Positions 9,667 through 17,676 of a DNA stretch of 53,875 nucleotides are shown in pieces. Each line of letters opens with the position of its first letter. The first letter of the stretch is position 1. Origin of the DNA: Desulfobulbus rhabdoformis (lineage in GTDB: Bacteria > Desulfobacterota > Desulfobulbia > Desulfobulbales > Desulfobulbaceae); assembly GCF_016919065.1 (NCBI RefSeq), contig NZ_JAFFQA010000035.1:1-53875 (forward strand), given 5' to 3'. The translations under genes were made by a program, and so were the position numbers. The notes beneath the pieces were generated by a model. The model was not told where the DNA came from, did not search any database, and worked only from the letters and a program-made list of their open reading frames with translations.

Positions 9667-9741
9667 GCGTTCCTTCATGCGTCACAGTATCGTTGTTTGT
9701 TGCTACGCTTTTCAGTAAGCACACGCCGTCACGGATTCAGG
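9654..9741. repeat. Palindromic repeat family 1, copy A (88 bp)
   Basis: Left end CCTAAGTCCGTGAGCG and right end GCCGTCACGGATTCAGG form imperfect terminal inverted repeats. The internal flanks (a CGTTGTTTG block on the left, TTTTCAGTAAGC on the right) match those of the longer copy at 51109-51321, so A looks like an internally deleted version. The left end supplies the last codons and TGA stop of the histidine kinase. Confidence 0.75.
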
Positions 9742-9770
9742 AGTACCTGTTTTCTGGGTGGTCATTGCCT

Positions 9771-10019
9771 TTACCGTAGATCATTTTGAAGCCGAGTAAT
9801 AGCAGCCTTAATCAGTTCCAGCTTGGATTTATGAGGCGCCCTCTTTCGTTCAAGCGCGATCAAACGCTCTGCAGCCTGGATATCTCCAAAGAGCATCCGC
9901 TCCAGATCTCTACGTAGTGCTTCTTCCCGGGTTTTTCTGCCTGGCAAAATTGTGCGTACAACTCCCGCAATCCCTGCTATGACAGCAAGGGCGATGATCC
10001 CCAAAAAAATATTGTCCAT
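9771..10019 (-). CDS. Small membrane protein of unknown function
   Basis: An 82-aa protein with one N-terminal TM helix (IFLGIIALAVIAGIAGVV, residues 4-21) and a charged, probably helical cytoplasmic tail. GGGAG lies 8 nt before ATG 10019. I do not recognise a family. It is bracketed by two copies of the same palindromic repeat (9654-9741 and 10075-10185). Confidence 0.55.
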   Translation of the reverse strand: MDNIFLGIIALAVIAGIAGVVRTILPGRKTREEALRRDLERMLFGDIQAAERLIALERKRAPHKSKLELIKAAITRLQNDLR

Positions 10020-10074
10020 GATGAGACTCCCGATTCGTTGTTTTTACCTGCGCTATCGAGCAAATGAAAAAATA

Positions 10075-10185
10075 CCTGAATCCGTGACCGCTGGTGGTCA
10101 CTGAACAAGGTATCCTATTGATGAGACGAAGATTTTTAAGCGAATTCATTTATTGTTCAGTTTCACCCGCTGTCACTGATTCAGG
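10075..10185. repeat. Palindromic repeat family 1, copy B (111 bp)
   Basis: Left arm 10075-10108 begins CCTGAATCCGTGACCG; right arm 10153-10185 ends GTCACTGATTCAGG. The arms are imperfect inverted repeats over about 33 bp. The four bases AATA flank both sides (10071-10074 and 10186-10189), a possible target duplication. Both ends are of the type found at the right end of the copy at 51.1 kb. Confidence 0.75.
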
Positions 10186-10298
10186 AATACTTATCGTTCT
10201 CGTAAAACGATTCGAAATGACGTTCCAATCTTCGCCCCCTCGTGGCACATTGGCTGAATTTTGAGATGGTGACTATGGCCGGTGCCACCAAAATTTCA

Positions 10299-10327
10299 TT
10301 GGCAGCAATTGCTCTTTTATGTAATAT
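10299..10327 (+). promoter_or_regulatory. Sigma-70-type promoter for the SGNH lipoprotein gene
   Basis: TTGGCA (10299-10304), exactly 17 bp, then TAATAT (10322-10327). This is near consensus and lies 55 bp before the ATG at 10382. Confidence 0.65.
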
Positions 10328-10381
10328 TTTCATTACCTTTTAGCAAAGGCTACCTAAATTGCTCAATCAGAGGGAATAGTA

Positions 10382-11329
10382 ATGAAGAAAGGATTGTATT
10401 GTATCCTCATACCCATTTTCCTCAGCCTGGTTCTCACAGGCTGTGTAGAAGTCACTGCAAACAAGGCAGGACTGAAAAAAATCGGTCCCGTCACGCAGAT
10501 TTTTGCGTTTGGCGACAGTTACTCAGACAGCGGAGCCTCTTTTCGACTGACCCAAAAAATGGTCAATAAAAAACTGGAGGATGCCACCATTCTGCCAGGA
10601 GATCTTTATTGGAAAAACCGGTGGACCAATGGTCCCACAGCGGTCGAAGTTTTAGCCAAGCACCTCCGGGTTCCACTCACCAACTATGCCGTGGGCGGTG
10701 CAAAGAGCGGAAATGGCAACTACTATCACTGGATGGATCCGTATGAGGATACCGGCGTTTTGGGTCAGATTGAAAAGTTTCATGTAGAATTACAAGGTAG
10801 AGGTGCAAATCCAGGTGCTCTTTTCTTTATATTTATTTCAGCAAATGACTATTTTGAACATATTGACTATAATCTTCCTGGAACCGCTTCAGACTTGGCA
10901 GACACAGCTGTGGCAAACATATGTACGGCGGTTGCTCAACTCGCTCGCCTTGGCGCCCAACATTTTATGATCGTCAATTCCACAGACCTTTCCAAACTAC
11001 CAGTCGTTACAGAGCCTGAACAAAAAGCTCTTGCTCAAGAATTTCAAACTCACTTCAATTCTGAACTGCTTCCCGCAGCCGAGAGCCTGCAAAAACATTT
11101 GGATATCAAAATAACCCTCTTTGATCACATTGCTTTGAGCAACAAGATTTGGAGCAATCCCCAAAAATACGGCCTCAGGAACCTGAGCACCCCCTGCCAG
11201 CCGGTGTACCCTGCAGTCAAACCAGTCTGCCAGTCACCCGATACGCACTACTACTGGGACGAATGGCACCCCACCCGCCGTGTGCACCAGATTGCCGGGA
11301 AAGCCATGGCTGCAACCCTCAGCAAGTAA
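10382..11329 (+). CDS. SGNH/GDSL-family lipoprotein esterase
   Basis: A 315-aa protein with a lipoprotein signal (hydrophobic stretch ending in lipobox LTGC, Cys at about 21), so probably membrane-anchored and facing the periplasm or outside. Block I is FAFGDSYSDSG (nucleophile Ser at about 46), block III is SANDYF, and block V is DEWHPT near the C-terminus, giving the Ser-Asp/His arrangement of GDSL lipases and phospholipase/haemolysin-like esterases. Substrate unknown. ATG 10382 follows a GAGGGA ribosome-binding site. It is monocistronic, with a promoter at 10299 and a hairpin terminator at 11423. Confidence 0.88.
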   Translation: MKKGLYCILIPIFLSLVLTGCVEVTANKAGLKKIGPVTQIFAFGDSYSDSGASFRLTQKMVNKKLEDATILPGDLYWKNRWTNGPTAVEVLAKHLRVPLTNYAVGGAKSGNGNYYHWMDPYEDTGVLGQIEKFHVELQGRGANPGALFFIFISANDYFEHIDYNLPGTASDLADTAVANICTAVAQLARLGAQHFMIVNSTDLSKLPVVTEPEQKALAQEFQTHFNSELLPAAESLQKHLDIKITLFDHIALSNKIWSNPQKYGLRNLSTPCQPVYPAVKPVCQSPDTHYYWDEWHPTRRVHQIAGKAMAATLSK

Positions 11330-11422
11330 GGGGGGCTTTTTTTAAATTCTTAGCCTCTTCAACCTGAACACCCTAACCCCAGTTACGTGACAGGAAGTGA
11401 TTGCTCACGAATCCAAAAAAAT

Positions 11423-11462
11423 GGGCGCCTCTCGTTAAACAACAGAGCACGCCCCTTTTTTT
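11423..11462 (+). terminator. Intrinsic terminator after the SGNH gene
   Basis: GGGCG/CGCCC plus CTCT/AGAG pairing around an A-rich loop, followed by seven T. Two family-1 repeat ends facing each other (TGCTCACGAATCC at 11402 and CCTGAATCCGTGAGC at 11465) flank it. Confidence 0.7.
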
Positions 11463-11464
11463 AC

Positions 11465-11479
11465 CCTGAATCCGTGAGC
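11465..11479 (+). repeat. Isolated end of palindromic repeat family 1 (copy C)
   Basis: CCTGAATCCGTGAGC, identical to the family end. A degenerate opposite-orientation end (TGCTCACGAATCC) lies 50 bp upstream at 11402-11414. No complete element can be drawn. Confidence 0.6.
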
Positions 11480-11492
11480 ACACCAATCCAGC

Positions 11493-12146
11493 TTATCCTG
11501 CAAGTTTGCCATTGGCCAACTGCGTACCGAGCATCCTAGCCTTCTCGCAATCCTCGGCAAAATGCGCGTCCCTGTACGCCTTCTTTGATTCAGGGGTGGC
11601 GTTGGCCTCATACTTGGAATAATCGTCGTATTGGGTGGTGTTACAGGCCATGACTATTTCACATGCGCCAAATTCGCGCGCCAAAGTTGACCGAGTTCGG
11701 CCAAATGTGACATCATATCCCATAGCCTCAACCCTCTCTTGCGGTATATTCATGGTGTAAATCAACCCTACCGGAATGCGCCGTGGAAAGTGACTCTTCG
11801 TGTAATCGGCATAGTTGAGATAGGGAAAACAGAGTCGCTCAATCAGGGCTCTGGTCGAGGCGGTTTCACTTCCGTAATAAACCGGAGTCGCAATGCAGAT
11901 TGCATCGGCTGAACGCACCTTTTCCAGTACGGGTTGCAGATCATCTTTCACCACACAGACGATGGGCCGTTCCCTGTCAAGACGCTTGCAGCTAAAGCAA
12001 CTGACGCAGCCCGAAAACTGCAGAGTGTAAAGATCAAAACGCTCCACCTCTGCTCCCCTCTCCTGTGCACCAGCGATGGCCTGATCAAGCAGGGTTGCCG
12101 TGTTACCATTTCGCCGGGGACTTCCATTAAATGCAAGTATTTTCAT
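11493..12146 (-). CDS. Iron-sulfur flavoprotein / NADPH-dependent FMN reductase family
   Basis: A 217-aa flavodoxin-fold protein. MKILAFNGSPRRNGNT at the N-terminus is the FMN phosphate-binding loop. GCVSCFSCKRLDRERPIVC gives a CxxCxxC-x10-C motif, resembling the [4Fe-4S] site of archaeal Isf proteins but with a longer final spacing. TPVYYGS is the second FMN contact. It would shuttle electrons in the cytoplasm of an anaerobe; partners are unknown. ATG 12146 is preferred over longer in-frame starts because AAGGAAAAG precedes it and the flavodoxin motif begins at residue 1. Confidence 0.85.
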   Translation of the reverse strand: MKILAFNGSPRRNGNTATLLDQAIAGAQERGAEVERFDLYTLQFSGCVSCFSCKRLDRERPIVCVVKDDLQPVLEKVRSADAICIATPVYYGSETASTRALIERLCFPYLNYADYTKSHFPRRIPVGLIYTMNIPQERVEAMGYDVTFGRTRSTLAREFGACEIVMACNTTQYDDYSKYEANATPESKKAYRDAHFAEDCEKARMLGTQLANGKLAG

Positions 12147-12704
12147 CTTCTTTTCCTTTTTTCTTTTAACGATCGAACATTTTTTTACCTGCCTACCAGG
12201 CCAATTCAATAAGGATAAACCTTACCAAACTATACGCCAGCAAAGAATGACCGGAGACCATTTTCCTCCGCCGTTTTTTGGCTTTACCGGTAGCGTTTTT
12301 TTCCACTCTGAGTAGCCGCCGCACAAGATTGGCAATCCCTAGTCATTTCCTTCTTCCCCTCAGCGATCCCCCCCAAATAGACCGCCTGCAGCATTCCCAC
12401 ATTGTGGCTCCAGCCATCACATTTACGTCATTTTTATTTATTAGAGATCCAACCCCTGTACATAATTGTCTTCTTCGTTTGCATCAGGCACGCATCTTGA
12501 AACTCCATCTCCGTGACGCATGCCAGAGGGGCCCAAGCAGGACGATGTTGTCCGACCCGGTCGCTTCCTGGACATGCATACTGCAGTCACCACATAACCC
12601 TCAACCAGGGGCATACTCGAAGGCAATTATTTATTGGGGCTCTCGAGCAGGACTCACGCTCAAGGCACCCTATCATTCAAATCATTACCATAAAGAGCAT
12701 TACC
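12147..12704. other. Divergent intergenic region, 558 bp
   Basis: Separates the minus-strand flavoprotein from the plus-strand methyltransferase cluster. I looked for a cobalamin riboswitch B12 box and for a -24/-12 promoter in front of the methyltransferase gene and saw neither. No convincing gene. Confidence 0.45.
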
Positions 12705-14054
12705 ATGACTGGAAAAGAACGTATTTTAGCTATCCTCAACAAAGAAGAAACCGATTGTATCCCCTGGGTACCCTTTGCTGGAGTTCATGCTGGAAAGCTG
12801 ATTGACTGCGAGGCTGATCTTCTCTACAGCAACGCAGACAAATGCTTTGAATCCCTCCAGAAAGTCAACGAACTTTATAAGCCGGACGGTCAGCCGATGA
12901 TGTTTGACCTCCAGATCGAAGCCGAGATCCTCGGCTGCGACCTGCTCTGGGCCAAAGACGCCCCACCCACCGTATCCAGCCATCCCCTGGCCGACACTGA
13001 CGAGATTCCGGACAAAGTTGTCCAAAAAGACGAAGGCCGACTGCCCATCGAACTTGAGGTTATTCGTCGTTGCAAAAAAGCCTTTGGCGAGACCACCGCT
13101 CTTTACGGTCTGATCACCGGCCCTTTTACCCTGGCCCTGCACCTGCGCGGCACCGGCATGTTCATGGATATGGTCATGAAAGCCGACTATGTCAAAGAAC
13201 TGCTGGCTTACTGCAACACCGTCTCCAAGTCCATGGCAAAATTCCTGATTGAGGAAGGCGTGGATGTCGTCGCTGTTGTTGATCCGCTGATCTCCCAAAT
13301 TTCTCCTGCGCATTTCGACGAATTCATGGCGGTTCCCTTTACCGAACTGTTTACCTCTATTCGTGAGCAGGGGTGCAAATCATCCTTTTTTGTCTGCGGC
13401 GACGCCACCAAAAAACTCGCTCAGATGTGCGAGACCGGCTGCGACTCCATCTCCATCGATGAGAATGTCAACCTGGCCGAGGCCAAATCCATTTGTGACG
13501 AGCATAACGTCGTCCTGGGCGGCAACATCCCCCTGACCACGGTTATGCTCTTTGGCTCTCAGCAGGATAACATGAAATGCGTGCTCGACTTGATCGACTC
13601 CCTGCCCAGCACCCACAACTACATCCTGGCCCCCGGTTGCGACCTGCCGTTCGGCACGCCTCCTGAAAATGTCATAGGTGCCGAGCAGGCTGTTCACAAC
13701 AAGGAATCTGTTGCCGAGATGGTCCGCAATTACGAATCCACCGAGATCGTTTTCGAAGGTGAGTTACCGGATTACAACAATCTGGAGAAACCGCTGATCG
13801 AGGTCTTTACGCTTGACTCCACAGCCTGCGCCGCCTGCACCTATATGCTGGCCAGCGCCATGGATGCCAAGAAAGAGTTTGGCGAGAAAATCGAGGTTGT
13901 CGAATACATGTACAACGATCCGCAGAATATTGCGCGTTGCCGGGAAATGGGTGTGCAGCAGTTGCCCTCTATCTACATCAACGGTGAGCTGAAACACTCT
14001 TCCATTATTCCCTCACGCGACGAGCTTAACGCAGAGATCAACGCGGTACTGTAA
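12705..14054 (+). CDS. MtbA/MtaA-like (UroD family) methyltransferase fused to a thioredoxin-like domain
   Basis: A 449-aa protein. Residues 1 to about 345 have the uroporphyrinogen-decarboxylase fold of methylcorrinoid:thiol methyltransferases (MtaA, MtbA, CmuA): start MTGKERILAILN, YGLITGPFTLA, and the C-terminal Cys in LAPGCDLP (C312). The usual zinc motif His-x-Cys appears as F229-V230-C231, so the His ligand is replaced by Phe. Residues from about 365 form a thioredoxin-like domain with CAAC (C375, C378) and the cis-Pro block QQLPSIYINGE. ATG 12705 is chosen because the family sequence begins there. It heads a cluster with two CobW GTPases, PadR, an aquaglyceroporin and an ABC importer. 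I infer methyl or metalloid transfer to or from a thiol; the substrate is unknown. Confidence 0.8.
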   Translation: MTGKERILAILNKEETDCIPWVPFAGVHAGKLIDCEADLLYSNADKCFESLQKVNELYKPDGQPMMFDLQIEAEILGCDLLWAKDAPPTVSSHPLADTDEIPDKVVQKDEGRLPIELEVIRRCKKAFGETTALYGLITGPFTLALHLRGTGMFMDMVMKADYVKELLAYCNTVSKSMAKFLIEEGVDVVAVVDPLISQISPAHFDEFMAVPFTELFTSIREQGCKSSFFVCGDATKKLAQMCETGCDSISIDENVNLAEAKSICDEHNVVLGGNIPLTTVMLFGSQQDNMKCVLDLIDSLPSTHNYILAPGCDLPFGTPPENVIGAEQAVHNKESVAEMVRNYESTEIVFEGELPDYNNLEKPLIEVFTLDSTACAACTYMLASAMDAKKEFGEKIEVVEYMYNDPQNIARCREMGVQQLPSIYINGELKHSSIIPSRDELNAEINAVL

Positions 14055-14074
14055 GAAATGCTCGTGGAAGATAG

Positions 14075-14103
14075 CTGAGAATTGAGAGAGATCTCAGTTT
14101 TTT
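14075..14103 (+). terminator. Weak hairpin with T-run after the methyltransferase-thioredoxin gene
   Basis: CTGAGA and TCTCAG pair (6 bp) followed by six T. Marginal stem; it may only attenuate read-through into the CobW gene. Confidence 0.4.
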
Positions 14104-14115
14104 CCAGATATCCAT

Positions 14116-14154
14116 GCCTGACGTTCCCAGGGGCTGCCCCCGTGAACGTCAGGC
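14116..14154 (+). promoter_or_regulatory. Strong 11-bp hairpin in the leader of the first CobW gene
   Basis: GCCTGACGTTC (14116-14126) and GAACGTCAGGC (14144-14154) are exact complements, with a further GGGG/CCCC pairing inside. No T-run follows, so it is not a standard terminator. It ends 24 bp before the CobW ATG and could control its translation or stabilise processed mRNA. Confidence 0.5.
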
Positions 14155-14178
14155 CTATTGATACATTATGAGACTACC

Positions 14179-15129
14179 ATGATCCCTTACCTTTTTATCA
14201 GCGGTTTCCTGGGTGCAGGAAAGACAACGCTGCTCAACAACCTGCTCAAACGGTACGCTCACCTGAAAATTGGTGTAATCGTCAATGATTTTGGCGAACT
14301 CGCCGTTGACAACATGCTCATCGACAAGAAAGGCGTCACCGGTGAAATCCTGGAGCTGCGCGCAGGCCAGATTTTTTGTTCCTGCCTGTCCGGTCAGTTT
14401 GTCGATTCAGTGCTCGCCTACGAATCCATTCAACCCGACCTGCTGCTGGTTGAATGCTCCGGCCTTGCCAAACCGGCCACCCTCTCCGACATTGTTGCGG
14501 TGATCAACAAGAAGGCTCCGGATTGCTTTGCATATGCCGGTATGGTCTCTCTGATTGATGGCACACGCCACGAAGTTCTTGAGCAGAGCCTTATGGTTGT
14601 GACCGAACAGATCGAGGCCAGTGACCTTCTCCTGATCAGCAAAACAGACCAGATGGAGCCACAAAAAGGGCAGCAGCTTCAAGATCATCTGGAAGAGCAG
14701 TATCCAGAGAAAATCATACTCTCGATTCCCAAAGATACGGTCGAACTCGACCTGGTAGCGCTGCTCAAGGGAAAACGCAAGGCCTTTGCTCAGGTTGACG
14801 CCTCCAAACACGCTGGATGGGGTGAACTTGGTCGACCAGTGACCTTTACCCTTACACCTGAAATGCTCTCTTCAAGTGAGATTGAAAGCATTCTGCGCCC
14901 GTTTCAAAATCGCTGGTATCGGCTCAAGGGGACGCTTGCGACCTCCGATTCGGGACCACGATATTTTGATGGGGTACTGGACTATCTGGATGTGCTGGAC
15001 TCCTCCTGCGATGAGTATGGGTTAGTTGTCATCACCCATGACCACGGGCTCGAGGCCGAGCTGAAAAGCGCCTTTGGCTTGCAGCCTCCCTCGCAGCCGT
15101 TACAGCCCATCGGCCTTCCTGTTTTCTGA
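14179..15129 (+). CDS. CobW/COG0523 family GTPase (first copy)
   Basis: A 316-aa P-loop GTPase of the CobW/metallochaperone family. Walker A is GFLGAGKTT at residues 9-17, the switch region is VNDFGELAVD (36-45), LLLVECSGLAKP is the Walker-B-like strand, and SKTD is the guanine-specificity motif. The family's metal-binding CxCC site reads C67-S-C69, with only two Cys. A C-terminal CobW_C-like domain follows. Start ATG 14179 places Walker A at the usual position. It sits between the methyltransferase-thioredoxin gene and the PadR regulator. The metal is unknown; a role supplying metal or cofactor to the adjacent methyltransferase is inference. Confidence 0.85.
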   Translation: MIPYLFISGFLGAGKTTLLNNLLKRYAHLKIGVIVNDFGELAVDNMLIDKKGVTGEILELRAGQIFCSCLSGQFVDSVLAYESIQPDLLLVECSGLAKPATLSDIVAVINKKAPDCFAYAGMVSLIDGTRHEVLEQSLMVVTEQIEASDLLLISKTDQMEPQKGQQLQDHLEEQYPEKIILSIPKDTVELDLVALLKGKRKAFAQVDASKHAGWGELGRPVTFTLTPEMLSSSEIESILRPFQNRWYRLKGTLATSDSGPRYFDGVLDYLDVLDSSCDEYGLVVITHDHGLEAELKSAFGLQPPSQPLQPIGLPVF

Positions 15130-15238
15130 AATCCCGTTTCGTCCTCACGATTCTAAGGAAAGTATTGCTCAGATTATAAGCTCAACGACCACTTGAGGGC
15201 CTCAGCTCTAATCAACCCTCATAAACATGGGCCCAACA

Positions 15239-15255
15239 ATTCGACAATGTCGAAT
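15239..15255. promoter_or_regulatory. Perfect palindrome, candidate PadR operator
   Basis: ATTCGACA-A-TGTCGAAT, 8-bp arms around one base, 25 bp upstream of the PadR ATG at 15280. PadR proteins commonly bind palindromes in their own promoter, so autoregulation of the PadR-aquaglyceroporin-CobW-ABC block is a fair inference. Confidence 0.55.
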
Positions 15256-15279
15256 ATTGCACTTTGTCAAAGGTTTACC

Positions 15280-15702
15280 ATGAACGATCTTCTTGCGAAC
15301 TGCCCCTGCAGCGGCAAAAGCGTGAGCAACCTGGCCGCCCCCTGGCTTTTGCTCACACTCTACAAACACCCCTCGCTCCACGGGTATGAGCTGACTCGCA
15401 TTATCAGTGAGCAAATCGAGGCCATGGGGATGCATGTCAACATGGCCGGACTCTACCGGCACCTAAAAGCATTGGAGCAGCGAGGAGTATTGGTCTCGCA
15501 ATGGGACACGGAAGGAACAGGTCCGGCCCGACGAACCTATACCCTCACAGAAGATGGCAAGGATTGTCTGCACAACTGGATGGAAACCCTGAGCACGCAG
15601 GCGACCTTAATCGAAGCCTTTCTTCACCAGGCGGATCGCCTCTTTCCCGAGCAGATACAGACGGGACGCCCGGGCTTTCCTGAGCAATGCTCCTGTCGCT
15701 GA
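15280..15702 (+). CDS. PadR-family transcriptional regulator with terminal Cys pairs
   Basis: A 140-aa winged-helix regulator: LTLYKHPSLHGYELTRIISEQ then GLYRHLKALEQRGVL is the PadR N-terminal HTH with wing RRTYTLTEDG, followed by a dimerisation helix. It carries CxC pairs at both ends (C8/C10 in NCPCSG and C137/C139 in QCSCR), unusual for PadR and suggestive of a thiophilic metal or metalloid, or redox, sensor (inference). ATG 15280 follows AAAGG. An earlier in-frame ATG at 15247 lies inside the palindrome and has no ribosome-binding site. It likely controls the downstream aquaglyceroporin, CobW and ABC genes, which follow closely on the same strand. Confidence 0.85.
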   Translation: MNDLLANCPCSGKSVSNLAAPWLLLTLYKHPSLHGYELTRIISEQIEAMGMHVNMAGLYRHLKALEQRGVLVSQWDTEGTGPARRTYTLTEDGKDCLHNWMETLSTQATLIEAFLHQADRLFPEQIQTGRPGFPEQCSCR

Positions 15703-15731
15703 ATTATCCATCAACAATTGCAGAGAAGAAT

Positions 15732-16553
15732 ATGTTGTATTTTCGAGAACTGTGCGGCGAATCCTTGGGTACCTTTGTCCTCACCATTTTCGGCTGTGGC
15801 TCAGTGGCTTCGACCATCCTCTTTGGGGCGCATCAAGGTCTGTTCCAGATTGCGCTGATCTGGGGCATCGCCGTAACTCTGGCTATTTACCTCACCCGCC
15901 ACCTCTGTTGTGCCCATCTCAACCCGGCGGTTTCCATCGCCATGGTTATCGGCGGACGTATGCAGCCACGCAAACTGCCCACCTACCTGGTGGCACAGTT
16001 TGGCGGTGCCTTTCTCGCGGGCATGATGCTCTATCTCCTCTTTTCCCCTTCCATCGCGGCCTACGAAGCCAGCCACGGGATCATCAGGGGAACAACGGGT
16101 TCGATGAAAACCGCAGCCATGTTTGGTGAATATTACATCCACCCCGAAACTTCGGCTGTCGTTTCCCTGCCCCTGGCCATTGCCGCCGAAGCCTTTGGCA
16201 CCTTTTTACTGGTGCTGATGATCTTTGCCCTGACCGAAGGATGTAATGTCGGGCGTCCACACGAGGCCCTGGCCCCTGTGTTTATCGGCCTGAGCGTATC
16301 TTCCATCATCTGTCTTATCGCGCCACTGACCCAGGCCGGATTAAACCCGGCGCGGGATTTCAGCCCCCGGCTGGTTGCCTGGATGATGGGCTGGGGCAGC
16401 GCAGCCTTCCCCGATCAACAGGGCGGATTTTTTTATGTCTATATCCTGGGCCCGGTACTGGGCGGCATAGCTGCCTCTGGTCTCTTTATCCTGCTTCTTG
16501 AAAAACTGATGAACAAACAATCCACGCCCTGTGGTTGTCCAAAGCGAATGTAA
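15732..16553 (+). CDS. MIP-family aquaglyceroporin (GlpF-like)
   Basis: A 273-aa inner-membrane channel with six TM helices and two half-helices carrying NPA motifs, HLNPAVS (about residue 72) and GLNPARDF (about 208). Asp after the second NPA-R is the glyceroporin signature, so it should pass small uncharged solutes such as glycerol, urea or metalloid hydroxides rather than only water. The C-terminus ends with a Cys pair, PCGCPKRM. It starts 30 bp after padR, with AGAGAAG as a modest ribosome-binding site. Aquaglyceroporins replace ArsB in some arsenic operons; together with the Cys-paired regulator this suggests metalloid flux, but no arsR, arsC or arsM is present. Confidence 0.9.
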   Translation: MLYFRELCGESLGTFVLTIFGCGSVASTILFGAHQGLFQIALIWGIAVTLAIYLTRHLCCAHLNPAVSIAMVIGGRMQPRKLPTYLVAQFGGAFLAGMMLYLLFSPSIAAYEASHGIIRGTTGSMKTAAMFGEYYIHPETSAVVSLPLAIAAEAFGTFLLVLMIFALTEGCNVGRPHEALAPVFIGLSVSSIICLIAPLTQAGLNPARDFSPRLVAWMMGWGSAAFPDQQGGFFYVYILGPVLGGIAASGLFILLLEKLMNKQSTPCGCPKRM

Positions 16554-16572
16554 CTCAAAGGATCGAATCAAA

Positions 16573-17676
16573 ATGCACACCACACGTCTTCTCTTTATTG
16601 GCGGCTTTCTCGGAGCAGGCAAGACAACGCTTCTGGAAAATATTTCGCAACGGTTGCGCAATCAGGGGCATACGGTTGGTCTCATTACCAATGACCAGGC
16701 CCCTGCTTTAGTCGACACCCTTTTTCTTGCCCAAAACGACCAAGAAGTCGCCGAGGTTAGTGGCAGTTGCTTTTGCTGCAATTTCAGCGGATTGATCAGT
16801 GCGATCGACCATCTTCACCACACCATAAAACCAACCATTGTTCTGGCTGAACCGGTCGGCAGTTGCACAGATCTCTCAGCGACCATTTTTCAGCCCCTGA
16901 AGCAGCAATTGGACCGATCGTTTACCCTCAGTCCGCTTTCGGTTGTGATCGATACACGCAGGCTTCTCGATCTTTTCCATAACCGCGCAACGGACCTGCA
17001 TCCGGATGCTGCCTATATTCTTGGTAAACAGCTGGAAGAGGCAGACATGATCGTTGTCAACAAAATCGATCTCATCGATGTTCAACAACGTGCCACTCTC
17101 CAGGAATACCTCAAGGACACCCATCCCCGGTCTACCTGTTTTTTCCTTAGCGCCAAGACCGGTGAAGGGGTGCAAGACTGGCTTGACGCGGCCTGTGCCT
17201 CTAACGATTGCGGCGGCCATATTGTGGAAGTGGATTACGACAAGTATGCCAAAGGCGAGGCGGTGTTAGGCTGGCTCAATGCCACCCTGGCCCTTGAAGG
17301 AACGGCCACCGACTGGAACCACTTTGCCAAAGTTGCGCTGTCATCGCTTGGAAACCAACTCGATGCCGCAGGAGTGAATGTCGGCCATATCAAGCTCTTT
17401 CTGGCAACCGAGACGGAACCGGCCATCGTCGCCAACCTCACCGGCCCCCAAGAGACGCTTGACGTACGTGGGCCGCAAAGAGTCTCTACCGCAGCCTACC
17501 TGACGCTCAATGCACGTGCGGAATTGCCGCCCGCAGACTTAGAAGCTCTTGTCCGCCAGACTCTGCAAACACTGTGTGGTTCCGCACTGAATCAAACCGT
17601 CATCGAATGGCAGAGTTTACGTCCGGGACGCCCCCAACCAACCTATCGCTACGATCATGTCGTCACCCCATCCTGA
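16573..17676 (+). CDS. CobW/COG0523 family GTPase (second copy)
   Basis: A 367-aa GTPase. Walker A is GFLGAGKTT (residues 11-19), and the full CobW metal motif is present as GSCFCC (C66, C68, C69), unlike the first copy. NKIDL is the guanine-specificity motif, and the C-terminal half carries the CobW_C-like region. The ATG at 16573 follows AAGGAT 19 bp after the aquaglyceroporin stop. The next gene starts inside its last 20 bp, so it is translationally coupled to the ABC permease. It probably acts as a cytoplasmic metallochaperone or insertase; metal and client are unknown. Confidence 0.87.
   Translation: MHTTRLLFIGGFLGAGKTTLLENISQRLRNQGHTVGLITNDQAPALVDTLFLAQNDQEVAEVSGSCFCCNFSGLISAIDHLHHTIKPTIVLAEPVGSCTDLSATIFQPLKQQLDRSFTLSPLSVVIDTRRLLDLFHNRATDLHPDAAYILGKQLEEADMIVVNKIDLIDVQQRATLQEYLKDTHPRSTCFFLSAKTGEGVQDWLDAACASNDCGGHIVEVDYDKYAKGEAVLGWLNATLALEGTATDWNHFAKVALSSLGNQLDAAGVNVGHIKLFLATETEPAIVANLTGPQETLDVRGPQRVSTAAYLTLNARAELPPADLEALVRQTLQTLCGSALNQTVIEWQSLRPGRPQPTYRYDHVVTPS

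Noticed and set aside
12513..12704. 64-residue N-terminal extension of the UroD-thioredoxin protein
   Set aside because: The family sequence begins at the ATG at 12705; the extension has no homology features and spans likely promoter DNA.
12147..12704. Cobalamin riboswitch upstream of the methyltransferase cluster
   Set aside because: I looked for the B12 box and associated stems and could not find them. A covariance-model scan would be decisive.
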